Shown here: piece by piece, positions 24,367 to 32,538 of the stretch | Position numbering within the stretch: position 1 is the first letter of the stretch | Layout of the letters: each line of letters opens with the position of its first letter | DNA from: JBEBGV01 sp040081265 | Lineage (GTDB): Bacteria > Acidobacteriota > Vicinamibacteria > Vicinamibacterales > UBA2999 | Direction of reading: 5' to 3' | NCBI GenBank assembly: GCA_040081265.1 | Contig: JBEBGV010000014.1 | Coordinates: forward strand, 20,919-84,918 | Length of the DNA stretch: 64,000 nt | Position numbers and translations under genes: made by a program | Notes under the pieces: generated by a model | The model's input: the letters and a program-made list of their open reading frames with translations, nothing else | What the model was told of the DNA's origin: nothing | Databases searched by the model: none

Positions 24367-24502
24367 CGCCGGGTCCTGCGGACCCGGCCTACGTAATGTA
24401 CGTAGGGCGGGTCGGAACGACCCGCCGGTACGAGCGATGTCACGCCGGGTCCTTCCGCCTTCGCCAAGGCTACGGCGGACAAGACGGACCCGGCCTACGT
24501 AC
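24367..24502. repeat. three hairpin repeats in tandem
   Basis: Three copies of the dispersed repeat lie in succession: GCCGGGTCCTGCGGACCCGGC with CTACGTA, then GTACGTAG with GGCGGGTCGGAACGACCCGCC, and a long form with inner arms CCGCCTTCGCC-AAGGCTACGGCGG. The last copy's CTACGT supplies the stop codon (reverse complement TAG) of the minus-strand gene that follows. Confidence 0.88.
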
Positions 24503-25694
24503 CGACGATCAGCACCTGCGCGACGCCGTAGACGAGCGCCAGCCCCAGACCGACCGACAACGCCACTCGGGTGCGCCAGGCCGACGCAGCGACAAGCGCA
24601 CCGGCCAGCACAATCGCCGGGAACATGGTCGATTCCACCCAGATCCAGCTGACGGGATCAAGGCGACCCGGTGGGTCCCCCTTGGCGATGAACGTGAACA
24701 GCAGGAAGACGAACCCGAACGCGACGAGCAGGAACACGCGAAGAAGGTCGGACCGGCGAACGAACACGGTCGCAACCACGCACCCGAGAAGCAGCAGACC
24801 CAGCACGGGATTGATCGACGAGTACTCTTTCGTCTCGTCGGTGAGCGGTCGGCCGACGACCTGCGCGTAGAACGGCAGTACCGCCGACCTCGCGTAGAAC
24901 ATCAGCGGATACGGCGAGAAGCCGATGCCCCCCACCCGCCGCAGGTGATTGGAATAGCGCGCCTGGAGCGCCGGCTGGTTGCCATAGTCAACGATGGTCT
25001 CAGGCGAGGTCGTCGCGTTCCAGTAGAAGTCGGGCGCCAGGAACGCCGTGAAGACCAGCGCCGCTACGTAGGGCTGCGGACGCCGCAGCCAGTGCCGCAG
25101 TCGCGGATGGAGCATCGTCAGCAGGAACACCGGGACGAGCAGTGCCGCGTGCTCCTTGCAGTAGAACGCCAGGCCCACCGCCGCGCCGGCGCCGTAAAGC
25201 CACGCTGGCTTCTGCGACGACAGGAACCGGCTGAACGCATAGAGCGCGACGACCACCAGCAGCAGGTAGGGCACGTGCGCCGTTGCCCTCGCCGAGATCG
25301 GCAGGTAGTACTCGTTGAACGCCAGCAGCGCCGCCGCCCATCGCGCCGCTACTGGTCCGTACCAGTCGTTGGCCAGTCGATAGATGAGCACCACGGTCAC
25401 AAGGCTGAGCAGGATGTGCAGCGCACGGTATCCGAGCCTCGACGTGCCAAAGAGCAGACTGCTCACCTTCACGACGTACGCAGGCAGCGCGCCGTGATTT
25501 TCGCCGCGCAGCGGCAGATGCAGCGAACCGGGCTGGAACGAGATCGTGCCCGCCAGCGGGATGGCGTTGTTTTCCTCGTCGTGGATGTACGGCACGTCAA
25601 CGGCCAGGTACAGCCGCAACGCCAGCGCGACAACGATGATCGCGCCCAGAAACACCCGATTCGTCACTAGATCGCGTCCATCCGTCGGCGCCAT
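24495..25694 (-). CDS. GT-C family membrane glycosyltransferase (ArnT/PMT-like)
   Basis: The 399-residue protein has about ten hydrophobic segments and the N-terminal acidic motif YIHDEENNAIPLAG after the first helix, typical of GT39/GT83-like glycosyltransferases that use lipid-linked sugars. A conserved HVPYLLLVVVALYAF and a large extracellular loop follow. The acceptor and donor are unknown. It is the last of three minus-strand genes together with the UPF0104 and GT-B-like proteins; it overlaps the UPF0104 gene by 28 bp. Its final codons and stop lie within a hairpin repeat, so the natural C-terminus may have been altered. Confidence 0.8.
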   Translation of the reverse strand: MAPTDGRDLVTNRVFLGAIIVVALALRLYLAVDVPYIHDEENNAIPLAGTISFQPGSLHLPLRGENHGALPAYVVKVSSLLFGTSRLGYRALHILLSLVTVVLIYRLANDWYGPVAARWAAALLAFNEYYLPISARATAHVPYLLLVVVALYAFSRFLSSQKPAWLYGAGAAVGLAFYCKEHAALLVPVFLLTMLHPRLRHWLRRPQPYVAALVFTAFLAPDFYWNATTSPETIVDYGNQPALQARYSNHLRRVGGIGFSPYPLMFYARSAVLPFYAQVVGRPLTDETKEYSSINPVLGLLLLGCVVATVFVRRSDLLRVFLLVAFGFVFLLFTFIAKGDPPGRLDPVSWIWVESTMFPAIVLAGALVAASAWRTRVALSVGLGLALVYGVAQVLIVGT

Positions 25695-26701
25695 GTCCGC
25701 GCATCATCGATTGTCGATGACAAGTACGGGCGCATCACGGGAAGGCCCAGCAGTGGCGGCAGCAGGCCCCGCGTCGAGATCAACAGGCCCATCGCCGCGG
25801 CCATCTCCGGCGTCATGTAACGGGCCAGCAGCACCACCAGCGCCACATCGCGCGCACCCAGACCTGCAAAGGTCAGCGGAATCTGCCCGGCCATCAGGGC
25901 AACGGCCGAGAGGCTGGCCGACACCGTGAACGGGATGCTGACCGACAGTGCGACGCTGAACAACCAGATCTGGAACAGGTGCGCCAGCCACAGCACGAGC
26001 GAATACGACACGATGAAGCGTCGGCGTCCCCGGATCGCCTTCAACAGGCCGAGCCAGCCTCCCGAGAGGTTGCTGAGCTTCTTCAGCCGGTGATGCACGA
26101 GCGCCCACTTCGCGGCGGCTTCGACCCATGTCGCCGCACGCTCCGATGAAATGAGCACGAAACACACGGTGCCAAGCACGGCGAGCATCAACCAGAACGC
26201 GGCGTTGATCCCCGCGATCTGCGGCCTTCCCACCACCCACCCGACCAGACACCACGCGATGAGGCCGAACATGTCGCAGAGTCGCTCGTAGACGACGATC
26301 GACAGGGCGACACCGGCAGGAGTGTCGCTGCGCGTGGCAACGAAGTAGCTCTTGATCAGATCGCCGGCCTTGGCCGGCAGGAATACGTTGAGCGCCGAGG
26401 CGACCAGCGTCAGGCGCAACGCCTCTCCCGTGCCAGGGAGTGAGCCGGCCGGCGCAACCCAGTAGAAGCGGACGGCGCGCAGCACGGTGATCGGGATAAT
26501 CATGCCCACCGACACGAGCAGCCAGGTCTTGTCGGCGTGCAGCAGCGCGTCGGTAACGAGGCTGATGTGGAGGCTGCGGTACAGCACCACCAGCAGCCCA
26601 CCGCTGATGACGATGCTGAGGATGGTGGCGACGCGCCCCTTCCAGCTCGTACGCTGCCGTTCGGTTTCGGCTGGCGTCGAATCGAGCGCGCTCGATCGCA
26701 T
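25667..26701 (-). CDS. flippase-like UPF0104 membrane protein
   Basis: The 344-residue protein matches the lysylphosphatidylglycerol synthetase membrane-domain (YbhN/UPF0104) family, with about eight transmembrane segments, FLPAKAGDLIKSYFVA, LPPLLGLPV and MAGQIPLTFAGLGARDVALV. These proteins are thought to flip lipids or lipid-linked sugars. The start at ATG 26701 was chosen because upstream in-frame residues overlap the preceding gene and are arginine-rich. There is 1 bp between it and the GT-B-like gene's stop, so the two are an operon. Confidence 0.82.
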   Translation of the reverse strand: MRSSALDSTPAETERQRTSWKGRVATILSIVISGGLLVVLYRSLHISLVTDALLHADKTWLLVSVGMIIPITVLRAVRFYWVAPAGSLPGTGEALRLTLVASALNVFLPAKAGDLIKSYFVATRSDTPAGVALSIVVYERLCDMFGLIAWCLVGWVVGRPQIAGINAAFWLMLAVLGTVCFVLISSERAATWVEAAAKWALVHHRLKKLSNLSGGWLGLLKAIRGRRRFIVSYSLVLWLAHLFQIWLFSVALSVSIPFTVSASLSAVALMAGQIPLTFAGLGARDVALVVLLARYMTPEMAAAMGLLISTRGLLPPLLGLPVMRPYLSSTIDDARTWRRRMDAI

Positions 26702-26702
26702 C

Positions 26703-28055
26703 TCAGGCACAGCTGGCCTTCGCTGGCGCCTCGTCGAACAGGCGCCACACCGCCTGCCGCACCTCCGCAGCCACGTCGTCTTCGGGTCGGAGATAAGACG
26801 CGTCGTACTGCCGAAAGCGATCGACCCAGCCGTCGGCGAAGAACGCCTTGAACGCCTGCGGCTCAACGTCTCTGACCGACGCGACGGGGGGAAAGACGAT
26901 GCCGCCGGCGGCGAAGCCGTACATGTCGGCGCGACTCTCCGGGTAAAGGCCGAGTCGCTTCACCGCGACGGTCGGGATACCCAGCTTCAGTACCGGCAGG
27001 TGGACGTTGCTGTTCTCGTCGGCAATCACCCAGTCGCACTGGCGAGCGACATCAGGCAGCGCGGCAGACATCGGCGACTCCTCGATCCCCGACAGGTCGC
27101 CAAGCCGATGGAGGTGCCTGGCCGGATCGAGGCGGCTCGGATGCCAGCGAATCACGATCTGCCGGGCGCTGAAGCGTCGCCTGCAGTCCTCGACGATCGA
27201 TGCGAGCGTGGTCCACGACAGGGCCTTGGGCGCAAAAATCCCGATCACGGGACTCCTGCGATCGATGCGCGCCGGATCAAGCGGAACGGACGCTCCTTCC
27301 ACACCAGCCAACACCACCCCTCCGCCGATCGGGCCACGGCGTTCGCGCGCGCGGACCGCTGCCTGTCCTTCGAGGATGGACAGGTCGAAGCGGAGAGGCG
27401 GGGAGAACGGCGTCGGGTATGCGTGCGCCACAAACACCCGTGGCACGCCGAGCGCCTGAGCGGCGGCCGTGAAACCGACCTCCTCGGGATTCGAGTCACT
27501 CGACACCAGCACGGCGCCAGGGCAGCGAGCCGTGAGGATGGCTCGACTGCGCGCGTACCACGCAACCGCGGCTGCGCCTCGACAGGCCACCAGAAAACCG
27601 TGTCGCCGGTCGAGCACACGCACGATCCGCAGGACCCGGGCGATCCTGGACTTCGGCGAGACGAGCAGGGACGCCAGGTTGGACAGCAGATCGAGGGAAG
27701 CACCGGATTGCACGTGCGCGCAGATGTCCGGTCCAAGCCATGCCGCCACGCGGGCGACCTGGCGCCTGGCGTTCACATGCTTGGCGACGGCGATCACACG
27801 CGCGCGGTCTGCGTGCGGGGGGCTGATCCGGAGAAAGTAGGCGAGGCCGTACAGCGACACGAGGAGCGCCGACGCCCGCGTGCCCTTGATGCGTTCGTGC
27901 AGTCGAAACGCCAGCCTGACTTCGGGACGCGCCTGCATCAGATTCGAGAAGAGCACCTGTCGCGCCGGGTCGGAATCGGCGCTGATCACGATGCGAAGGG
28001 CTCGTAGGAGAAAGATGTTCACCGACGGACAGAGGACGGGCGCACCAGCGTCCAT
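26703..28055 (-). CDS. GT-B-like surface glycan protein, function unknown
   Basis: The product is about 450 residues with the ATG start at 28055; a GTG 75 bp upstream would overlap the divergent gene. It contains Rossmann-like segments and a C-terminal half with GIFAPKALSWTTLASIVED, IRWHPSRLDPARHLHRLGD, CDWVIADENSNVHLPVLKLG and TVAVKRLGLYP. This layout resembles the second half of capsule-type or CDP-glycerol glycerophosphotransferase-like GT-B enzymes, in which a His near the nucleotide site and a ExxSN-like motif bind the donor. I do not recognise the exact family. It is the first gene of the three-gene surface-glycan operon. Confidence 0.6.
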   Translation of the reverse strand: MDAGAPVLCPSVNIFLLRALRIVISADSDPARQVLFSNLMQARPEVRLAFRLHERIKGTRASALLVSLYGLAYFLRISPPHADRARVIAVAKHVNARRQVARVAAWLGPDICAHVQSGASLDLLSNLASLLVSPKSRIARVLRIVRVLDRRHGFLVACRGAAAVAWYARSRAILTARCPGAVLVSSDSNPEEVGFTAAAQALGVPRVFVAHAYPTPFSPPLRFDLSILEGQAAVRARERRGPIGGGVVLAGVEGASVPLDPARIDRRSPVIGIFAPKALSWTTLASIVEDCRRRFSARQIVIRWHPSRLDPARHLHRLGDLSGIEESPMSAALPDVARQCDWVIADENSNVHLPVLKLGIPTVAVKRLGLYPESRADMYGFAAGGIVFPPVASVRDVEPQAFKAFFADGWVDRFRQYDASYLRPEDDVAAEVRQAVWRLFDEAPAKASCA

Positions 28056-28123
28056 GATGATACGTCGAAGCCAGCTCAAAAGACCCGCTTTGTGCCGGCT
28101 CGTCGGCCGTGTGAGACTCGGAT

Positions 28124-28600
28124 ATGTCACTCACTGTTCGGAAGGCTGCCGAGAAAGACCTCCCCACCCTCGGACGCCTCGGCGCCAGTCTGATGAGGCT
28201 GCATTACGGTTTGGACGAGCGCCGGTTTCTCGCACCTGGTGAACACCCGGAAGGTGGCTACGCGTGGTTTCTCGGTTCGCAGCTCTCCGAGCCAGACGTG
28301 GTCGTGCTGGTCGCCGAGCGCGATGACGCGGTGGTCGGATACATCTACGCGGGGCTGGAACCACTGTCATGGAAGGAGCTGCGTGGACCGGCTGGATTCA
28401 TTCACGACGTCGTGGTCGATCCGCAGGCCCGACACGCCGGAGTCGCCACGGCGCTGATCGACGCCGCGCTGGCCTGGCTCGGCGAAGAAGGCGCCCCGAG
28501 AGTCGTGCTCTGGACCGCCGAGCAGAACGTCGACGCCCAGCGTCTGTTCGCCGCACGCGGCTTCAGGCGCACCATGATTGAGATGACCCGCGAGTTGTAG
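28124..28600 (+). CDS. GNAT-family N-acetyltransferase
   Basis: The 158-residue protein has the GNAT acetyl-CoA motif HDVVVDPQARHAGVATALID (Q/RxxGxG/A variant) followed by LWTAEQNVDAQRLFAARGFR and a C-terminal beta strand. The substrate is unknown. It is divergent from the GT-B-like gene and is followed 24 bp later by the YcaQ-like gene on the same strand. Confidence 0.9.
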   Translation: MSLTVRKAAEKDLPTLGRLGASLMRLHYGLDERRFLAPGEHPEGGYAWFLGSQLSEPDVVVLVAERDDAVVGYIYAGLEPLSWKELRGPAGFIHDVVVDPQARHAGVATALIDAALAWLGEEGAPRVVLWTAEQNVDAQRLFAARGFRRTMIEMTREL

Positions 28601-28624
28601 CGCTGCCGCGCGCCCCCTCAGCCT

Positions 28625-29713
28625 ATGCAACTCACCCGCGCGACACTCCGCACCTTTGCCGTCGACAGGTCCCTGTTTCCACCCACGACACTCCGGCGAG
28701 CCATTGAGAAGCTGGGGTTCGTCCAGGCCGATCCGATCCGTGCACCGGCCCGCGCGCAGGACCTGACACTGCGCCACCGGGTGCGCGGCTACCAGGCGGG
28801 TGACCTCGAGCGACACTACCCCAGTCTCAGCGTCGAGGAAGACACCTTCATCAACTACGGGTTCGTGAGCCGTGCTGTCTACGACCTCATGCATCCGCGC
28901 GGAGGTATTCGAGCGTGGACGTCATCCGAGCGAGCTCGCGCGCGCGGCGTGCTGGCCTTCGTGCAGCACCACGGCCAGGTGCACCCACGCGAGCTGGATC
29001 GACAGTTCGGCCACGGCCTGGTCACCAACGACTGGGGCGGCATCTCGAAGGCGACGACGCAGATTCTCGACCTCATGCACTATCGCGGCCTGCTCCGCAT
29101 CGCGGCCCGTGAAGGCGGGATACGTACCTACGCGATGGGCGCGGCACTCGCCACCCGCGGCACCGCGCAGGACAGGGCGCGGCGTCTCGACAGCCTGATC
29201 GACGTGCTGGTCGGCAAATACGCCCCGCTCTCGCGACAGGGCTTGTCGAAGGTGGCGCGGCGCCTCAGGTACGCGACGCCCCAGTGGCGTGATGAGCTCG
29301 GAAGCGCGATCACCCGCGCGCTCACCCGACTTGCGCACGCGCGCGTCGACGGCGTCGACTGGTTCTGGCCCGCGACGGAGTCACTGGAACACCGGCGCGT
29401 CTCCGACCAGGTGCGCCTCTTGACGCCGTTTGATCCAGTCGTCTGGGACCGCGACCGGTTTGAAATGCTCTGGGGGTGGAAGTATCGATTCGAGGCCTAC
29501 GTGCCACCGGTGCAGCGCGAGCGCGGCTACTACGCGTTGCCGCTGCTATGGCGTGACACTGTCATCGGGTGGGCGAATGTCGGGGTGACCAGCACCCGAA
29601 CGCTGGAAGCGTCGTTCGGCTATGTGACCGGCACGCCGCCTCGGGGACGAGCCTTCAAGGCGGCGCTCGACGATGAGGTCGAGCGCCTGCGGGAGTTCCT
29701 GAAACTCCCCTGA
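28625..29713 (+). CDS. YcaQ-like DNA glycosylase (HTH_42 family)
   Basis: The 362-residue protein has the winged-helix repeat architecture of the HTH_42/DUF1006 family, with GFVQADPIRAPARAQDLTL containing the QxD pair that is catalytic in the interstrand-crosslink glycosylase YcaQ. MHPRGGIRAW and RGYYALPLLWRDTVIGWANV follow. It probably removes alkylated or cross-linked bases. Its start is ATG 28625 after a CAGCC spacer with no strong ribosome-binding site; it is likely co-transcribed with the upstream acetyltransferase. Confidence 0.85.
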   Translation: MQLTRATLRTFAVDRSLFPPTTLRRAIEKLGFVQADPIRAPARAQDLTLRHRVRGYQAGDLERHYPSLSVEEDTFINYGFVSRAVYDLMHPRGGIRAWTSSERARARGVLAFVQHHGQVHPRELDRQFGHGLVTNDWGGISKATTQILDLMHYRGLLRIAAREGGIRTYAMGAALATRGTAQDRARRLDSLIDVLVGKYAPLSRQGLSKVARRLRYATPQWRDELGSAITRALTRLAHARVDGVDWFWPATESLEHRRVSDQVRLLTPFDPVVWDRDRFEMLWGWKYRFEAYVPPVQRERGYYALPLLWRDTVIGWANVGVTSTRTLEASFGYVTGTPPRGRAFKAALDDEVERLREFLKLP

Positions 29714-29740
29714 CAGCCTGCCCTGATAGGCTGCCCTGAC

Positions 29741-30103
29741 CTATTGGGCCTTGTGCGAGTTCTCGATCATGACGACGCCCGCACCGATGCCGGCCGGCAG
29801 GCCGATTCGACCACCCAGCTCACCAAGGTTGAACCCTTCGCGCACCGTGCCCTTGACGCTCACTCGGGCACCCTGCCTGGGGACGCCCTGGTCGGAGACA
29901 ACCCAGAGCTGCCCGGTGCGATCGTCGATGCGATACGCGCCCCGGCCGACCAGTGAGTAGCTGTCCACCACTGCGCCCGTCAGCTTCACTTCCTTGTTGC
30001 GGTACTGTCCCGGATCGGCCAGCACCTGGTTGATTGTCCGAGACGCGCAGGCGGTCGAGAGGACCGCACTCATCAGCAGGACCAGAATCATCGGTCGTTT
30101 CAT
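29741..30103 (-). CDS. small lipoprotein with OB-fold-like domain
   Basis: The 120-residue protein has a lipoprotein signal (hydrophobic 5-18 ending LSTAC, with Cys19 as the probable lipidation site). The mature part contains a nucleic-acid-binding-like OB pattern, NKEVKLTGAVVDSYSLVGRG and DDRTGQLWVVSDQGVPRQG, seen in secreted single-OB-fold proteins of unknown function. GAGGAG upstream of ATG 30103 supports the start. It stands alone, 56 bp from the next minus-strand gene. Confidence 0.75.
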   Translation of the reverse strand: MKRPMILVLLMSAVLSTACASRTINQVLADPGQYRNKEVKLTGAVVDSYSLVGRGAYRIDDRTGQLWVVSDQGVPRQGARVSVKGTVREGFNLGELGGRIGLPAGIGAGVVMIENSHKAQ

Positions 30104-30159
30104 CTCATCGCTCCTCGTGGATTGCCACCCCAGCCACTTTAGCAAGGTCCCTGCCAGCG

Positions 30160-31491
30160 TCAGCGAGCTTCCCGGTAAAGCCCAGCCGCATGAATCGCGT
30201 TGAGGTCCCGACGCGCCTGTGTCAGATCGACGTAAACCACCGTCCTCATATCCTCGGTTTCTTCGCCGGCCGCGAATCGTGCAAGCACGGCGCGCATGGA
30301 GGTGGTCGTGGCGCGGGCGGCCTCTCCTGAAACGTACTGCTGCACCGTGAGCAGCACCGCCACGGCAACAACGACCTGATAGACGCGGCGTCGCTGGTCG
30401 ACTGAAGACCAGCGCGCAACCACCCGTGGCAACGCGAGCAGCACGAACCCGACGTGCATCAGCGCGACAAAGACTGAATACCGCACCGGGACGCGCAGAT
30501 CGGCGTCCACGCCCGAGCGGCCGACCGCGGCAAGCACCGCCGTGGCGAGGGTGAAGGCAATCAGCGAGACAGCAAGGCGATCGAGCCTCGACGGAATGGG
30601 GCGGAGCAGCGCCCGGAGCAGTGCGCCGATGCCGGCCACGCAACAGACAACGCCGACGGCCGTCCCGACCCCCGCGAGCGCGCCGGATCTGGTCCAGGGC
30701 AAACCGAGGTAGGTGAAGAAATAGTCAGCGATCCGGAGTAACTGGTCGGCCGACACCGCGCCAGAGGCTTGACCCGAGCCCAGCGCCACTCCGGGCAGAC
30801 GATAGAGGTAGGCGGAGCCAAACACCGCGGCCGTCACCACGATGGCGACGACCCACGTGCGACCTGCGCGCGTCTTCCACGCCAGGCCAAGCAGGATCGG
30901 CCACAGGCACAACGCCGCGGCGTTGCCGAACGCTGCGGCCATCGCCGCCAGCAGCGCCAGCACGCGACGTCGCGTCAGCCCCGCATCCGTCGCCCGATCC
31001 CCGCTGTCGAAGAGCGTGATCGCCAGTACGCTGAACATCACGGTCTGCGGATAAATCCCGTTCATCGGCAGGGCGCAATCCACCGCGGCCACCGCGGTCA
31101 GCGTCAGCATCAGCGCCAGACACGCCGTCCACATGCCGGTATCACCGGGCTCGGCTCGTCGCACGGCGCGCCACAGGACCAGCGCCGCCGCCGCCTGGCA
31201 GAGCGTCGCGGTGAGCACGAACGGAAGCGCGACACCCGAAAATACCTGGGCATCAAAGGCCGTCAGCAGGCGCATCCACACATGCCGATGCTGGACGTGC
31301 GGTTCCCAGAGGTAGGACCAGACGTTGCCGTCACGCTGGTACTGCAGGTACCGCGTGATAATCGACAGCATGTCCCAGTAGGGCTGACCGATGAAGGTCG
31401 CGCGGATGTACCAGGCGAACAGCGCCACGTACACCGCCGCGATTGCTATGAGCGCCACGCTCTCTGAGGATAGCGCGACATGCGGTAGCAT
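30160..31491 (-). CDS. polytopic membrane protein, function unknown
   Basis: The 443-residue protein has about eleven predicted hydrophobic segments, an N-terminal QPYWDMLSIITRYLQYQRD acidic loop, and HVQHRHVWMRLL, resembling the lumenal loop of GT-C-type glycosyltransferases, although no DxD pair is clear. The C-terminal cytosolic part ends RRDLNAIHAAGLYREAR. Its ATG start is only 12 bp from the divergent metallo-hydrolase start, so the promoters must overlap coding sequence or a later start is used. Confidence 0.65.
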   Translation of the reverse strand: MLPHVALSSESVALIAIAAVYVALFAWYIRATFIGQPYWDMLSIITRYLQYQRDGNVWSYLWEPHVQHRHVWMRLLTAFDAQVFSGVALPFVLTATLCQAAAALVLWRAVRRAEPGDTGMWTACLALMLTLTAVAAVDCALPMNGIYPQTVMFSVLAITLFDSGDRATDAGLTRRRVLALLAAMAAAFGNAAALCLWPILLGLAWKTRAGRTWVVAIVVTAAVFGSAYLYRLPGVALGSGQASGAVSADQLLRIADYFFTYLGLPWTRSGALAGVGTAVGVVCCVAGIGALLRALLRPIPSRLDRLAVSLIAFTLATAVLAAVGRSGVDADLRVPVRYSVFVALMHVGFVLLALPRVVARWSSVDQRRRVYQVVVAVAVLLTVQQYVSGEAARATTTSMRAVLARFAAGEETEDMRTVVYVDLTQARRDLNAIHAAGLYREAR

Positions 31492-31503
31492 CGGGCCGAC
31501 ACC

Positions 31504-32499
31504 ATGCGCACTCTCTGCACACTCGCTGTCCTGTTCGCCATGACCAGTGCTGCCTGCGGCACCGGACCGGCACCGACGAGCACGGCACCAGCCTCGTCGC
31601 CGTCACCCGCGGCAACGGCCCCCGGCACGCCCGCCAGCGGCACCCAGGTGGTGTTTCTGGGCACCGGGACGCCATTGCCAGATCCCGATCGCTCCGGTCC
31701 CGCCACCGCTGTCGTCGTCAACGGGTCGGCCTACCTCATCGACGCCGGGGCGGGCGTCGTGCGACGCGCGATGCAGGCTCGACGCACCGGGATTGCCGCG
31801 CTCGACTCGGTCAACCTGCGCACGGTGTTCCTCACACACCTCCACTCCGACCACACGATGGGTCTTCCGGACCTCGTCCTCACCCCCTGGGTGATGGGCA
31901 GACAAGCGCCGCTCGAGTTGTACGGGCCAGCCGGCTCGCGCACGATGGTCGACGGCATCATGGCCGGATGGGCCGAGGACATCGACCATCGACTCCACGA
32001 CCTGCAACCGGCGACACCCAACGGTTACAAGGTGAACGTGCATGAGATCGCGGGCGGCGAGGTGTTCAAGGACGACAACGTCACCGTCACCGCAATACCG
32101 GTCGAGCACGGCGCCTGGAAGGCCTTCGCATACCGCGTGCAGACAGCGGACCGGACAGTCGTGATTTCGGGCGATGCCCGGCCTTCTGATGCGCTGACCC
32201 AAGCCTGCGACGGCTGCGATCTCCTGATCTTCGAGGTCTATACGATGGGGTCAACGGCGAAAGTGACACCCCCATGGCAGGCCTACCGTCGCGCCTACCA
32301 CACGTCCACCGAGGAACTCGCGGCTATCGCGAAGGTGAGTCGGCCCAGGCGCCTCGTGCTTTACCACCGCGCCAACCCGGGCTGCGACCAGGTGGGGACC
32401 AACTGCGGAGACTCCGGCAGCGAGGCAGAAGCGCTCAGCGAGATCCGGCAGCGGTGGGACGGAGAGGTGATCGAGGCACACGACCTCGACGTGTTCTGA
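31504..32499 (+). CDS. MBL-fold metallo-hydrolase lipoprotein (RNase Z-like)
   Basis: The 331-residue protein has a lipoprotein signal (MTSAAC, Cys18) and a Thr/Pro/Ala-rich linker, then an MBL domain with VFLGTGTPLP, the metal motif THLHSDHTMGLPDLV, a HGAWKAFAYRVQ region and VISGDARPSDAL. It most resembles RNase Z-like or arylsulfatase-type MBL hydrolases. The extracytoplasmic location argues against tRNA processing. The substrate is unknown. Confidence 0.86.
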   Translation: MRTLCTLAVLFAMTSAACGTGPAPTSTAPASSPSPAATAPGTPASGTQVVFLGTGTPLPDPDRSGPATAVVVNGSAYLIDAGAGVVRRAMQARRTGIAALDSVNLRTVFLTHLHSDHTMGLPDLVLTPWVMGRQAPLELYGPAGSRTMVDGIMAGWAEDIDHRLHDLQPATPNGYKVNVHEIAGGEVFKDDNVTVTAIPVEHGAWKAFAYRVQTADRTVVISGDARPSDALTQACDGCDLLIFEVYTMGSTAKVTPPWQAYRRAYHTSTEELAAIAKVSRPRRLVLYHRANPGCDQVGTNCGDSGSEAEALSEIRQRWDGEVIEAHDLDVF

Positions 32500-32538
32500 T
32501 GCCGACGCGCCTGCGCCCGATCTGCGGCTGACTGCACC

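Noticed and set aside
24367..24502. CRISPR array
   Set aside because: The repeats are palindromic hairpins at irregular spacing with variable inner arms and no constant-length spacers; no cas genes are present.
24087..25670. Open frame of 527 codons spanning a repeat block and the GT-C gene antisense
   Set aside because: It crosses two real genes and repeats; composition is Arg/Gln-rich and lacks domain features.
26487..28007. Open frame of 506 codons opposite the flippase and GT-B-like genes
   Set aside because: Antisense shadow; minus-strand genes have clear membrane and Rossmann features.
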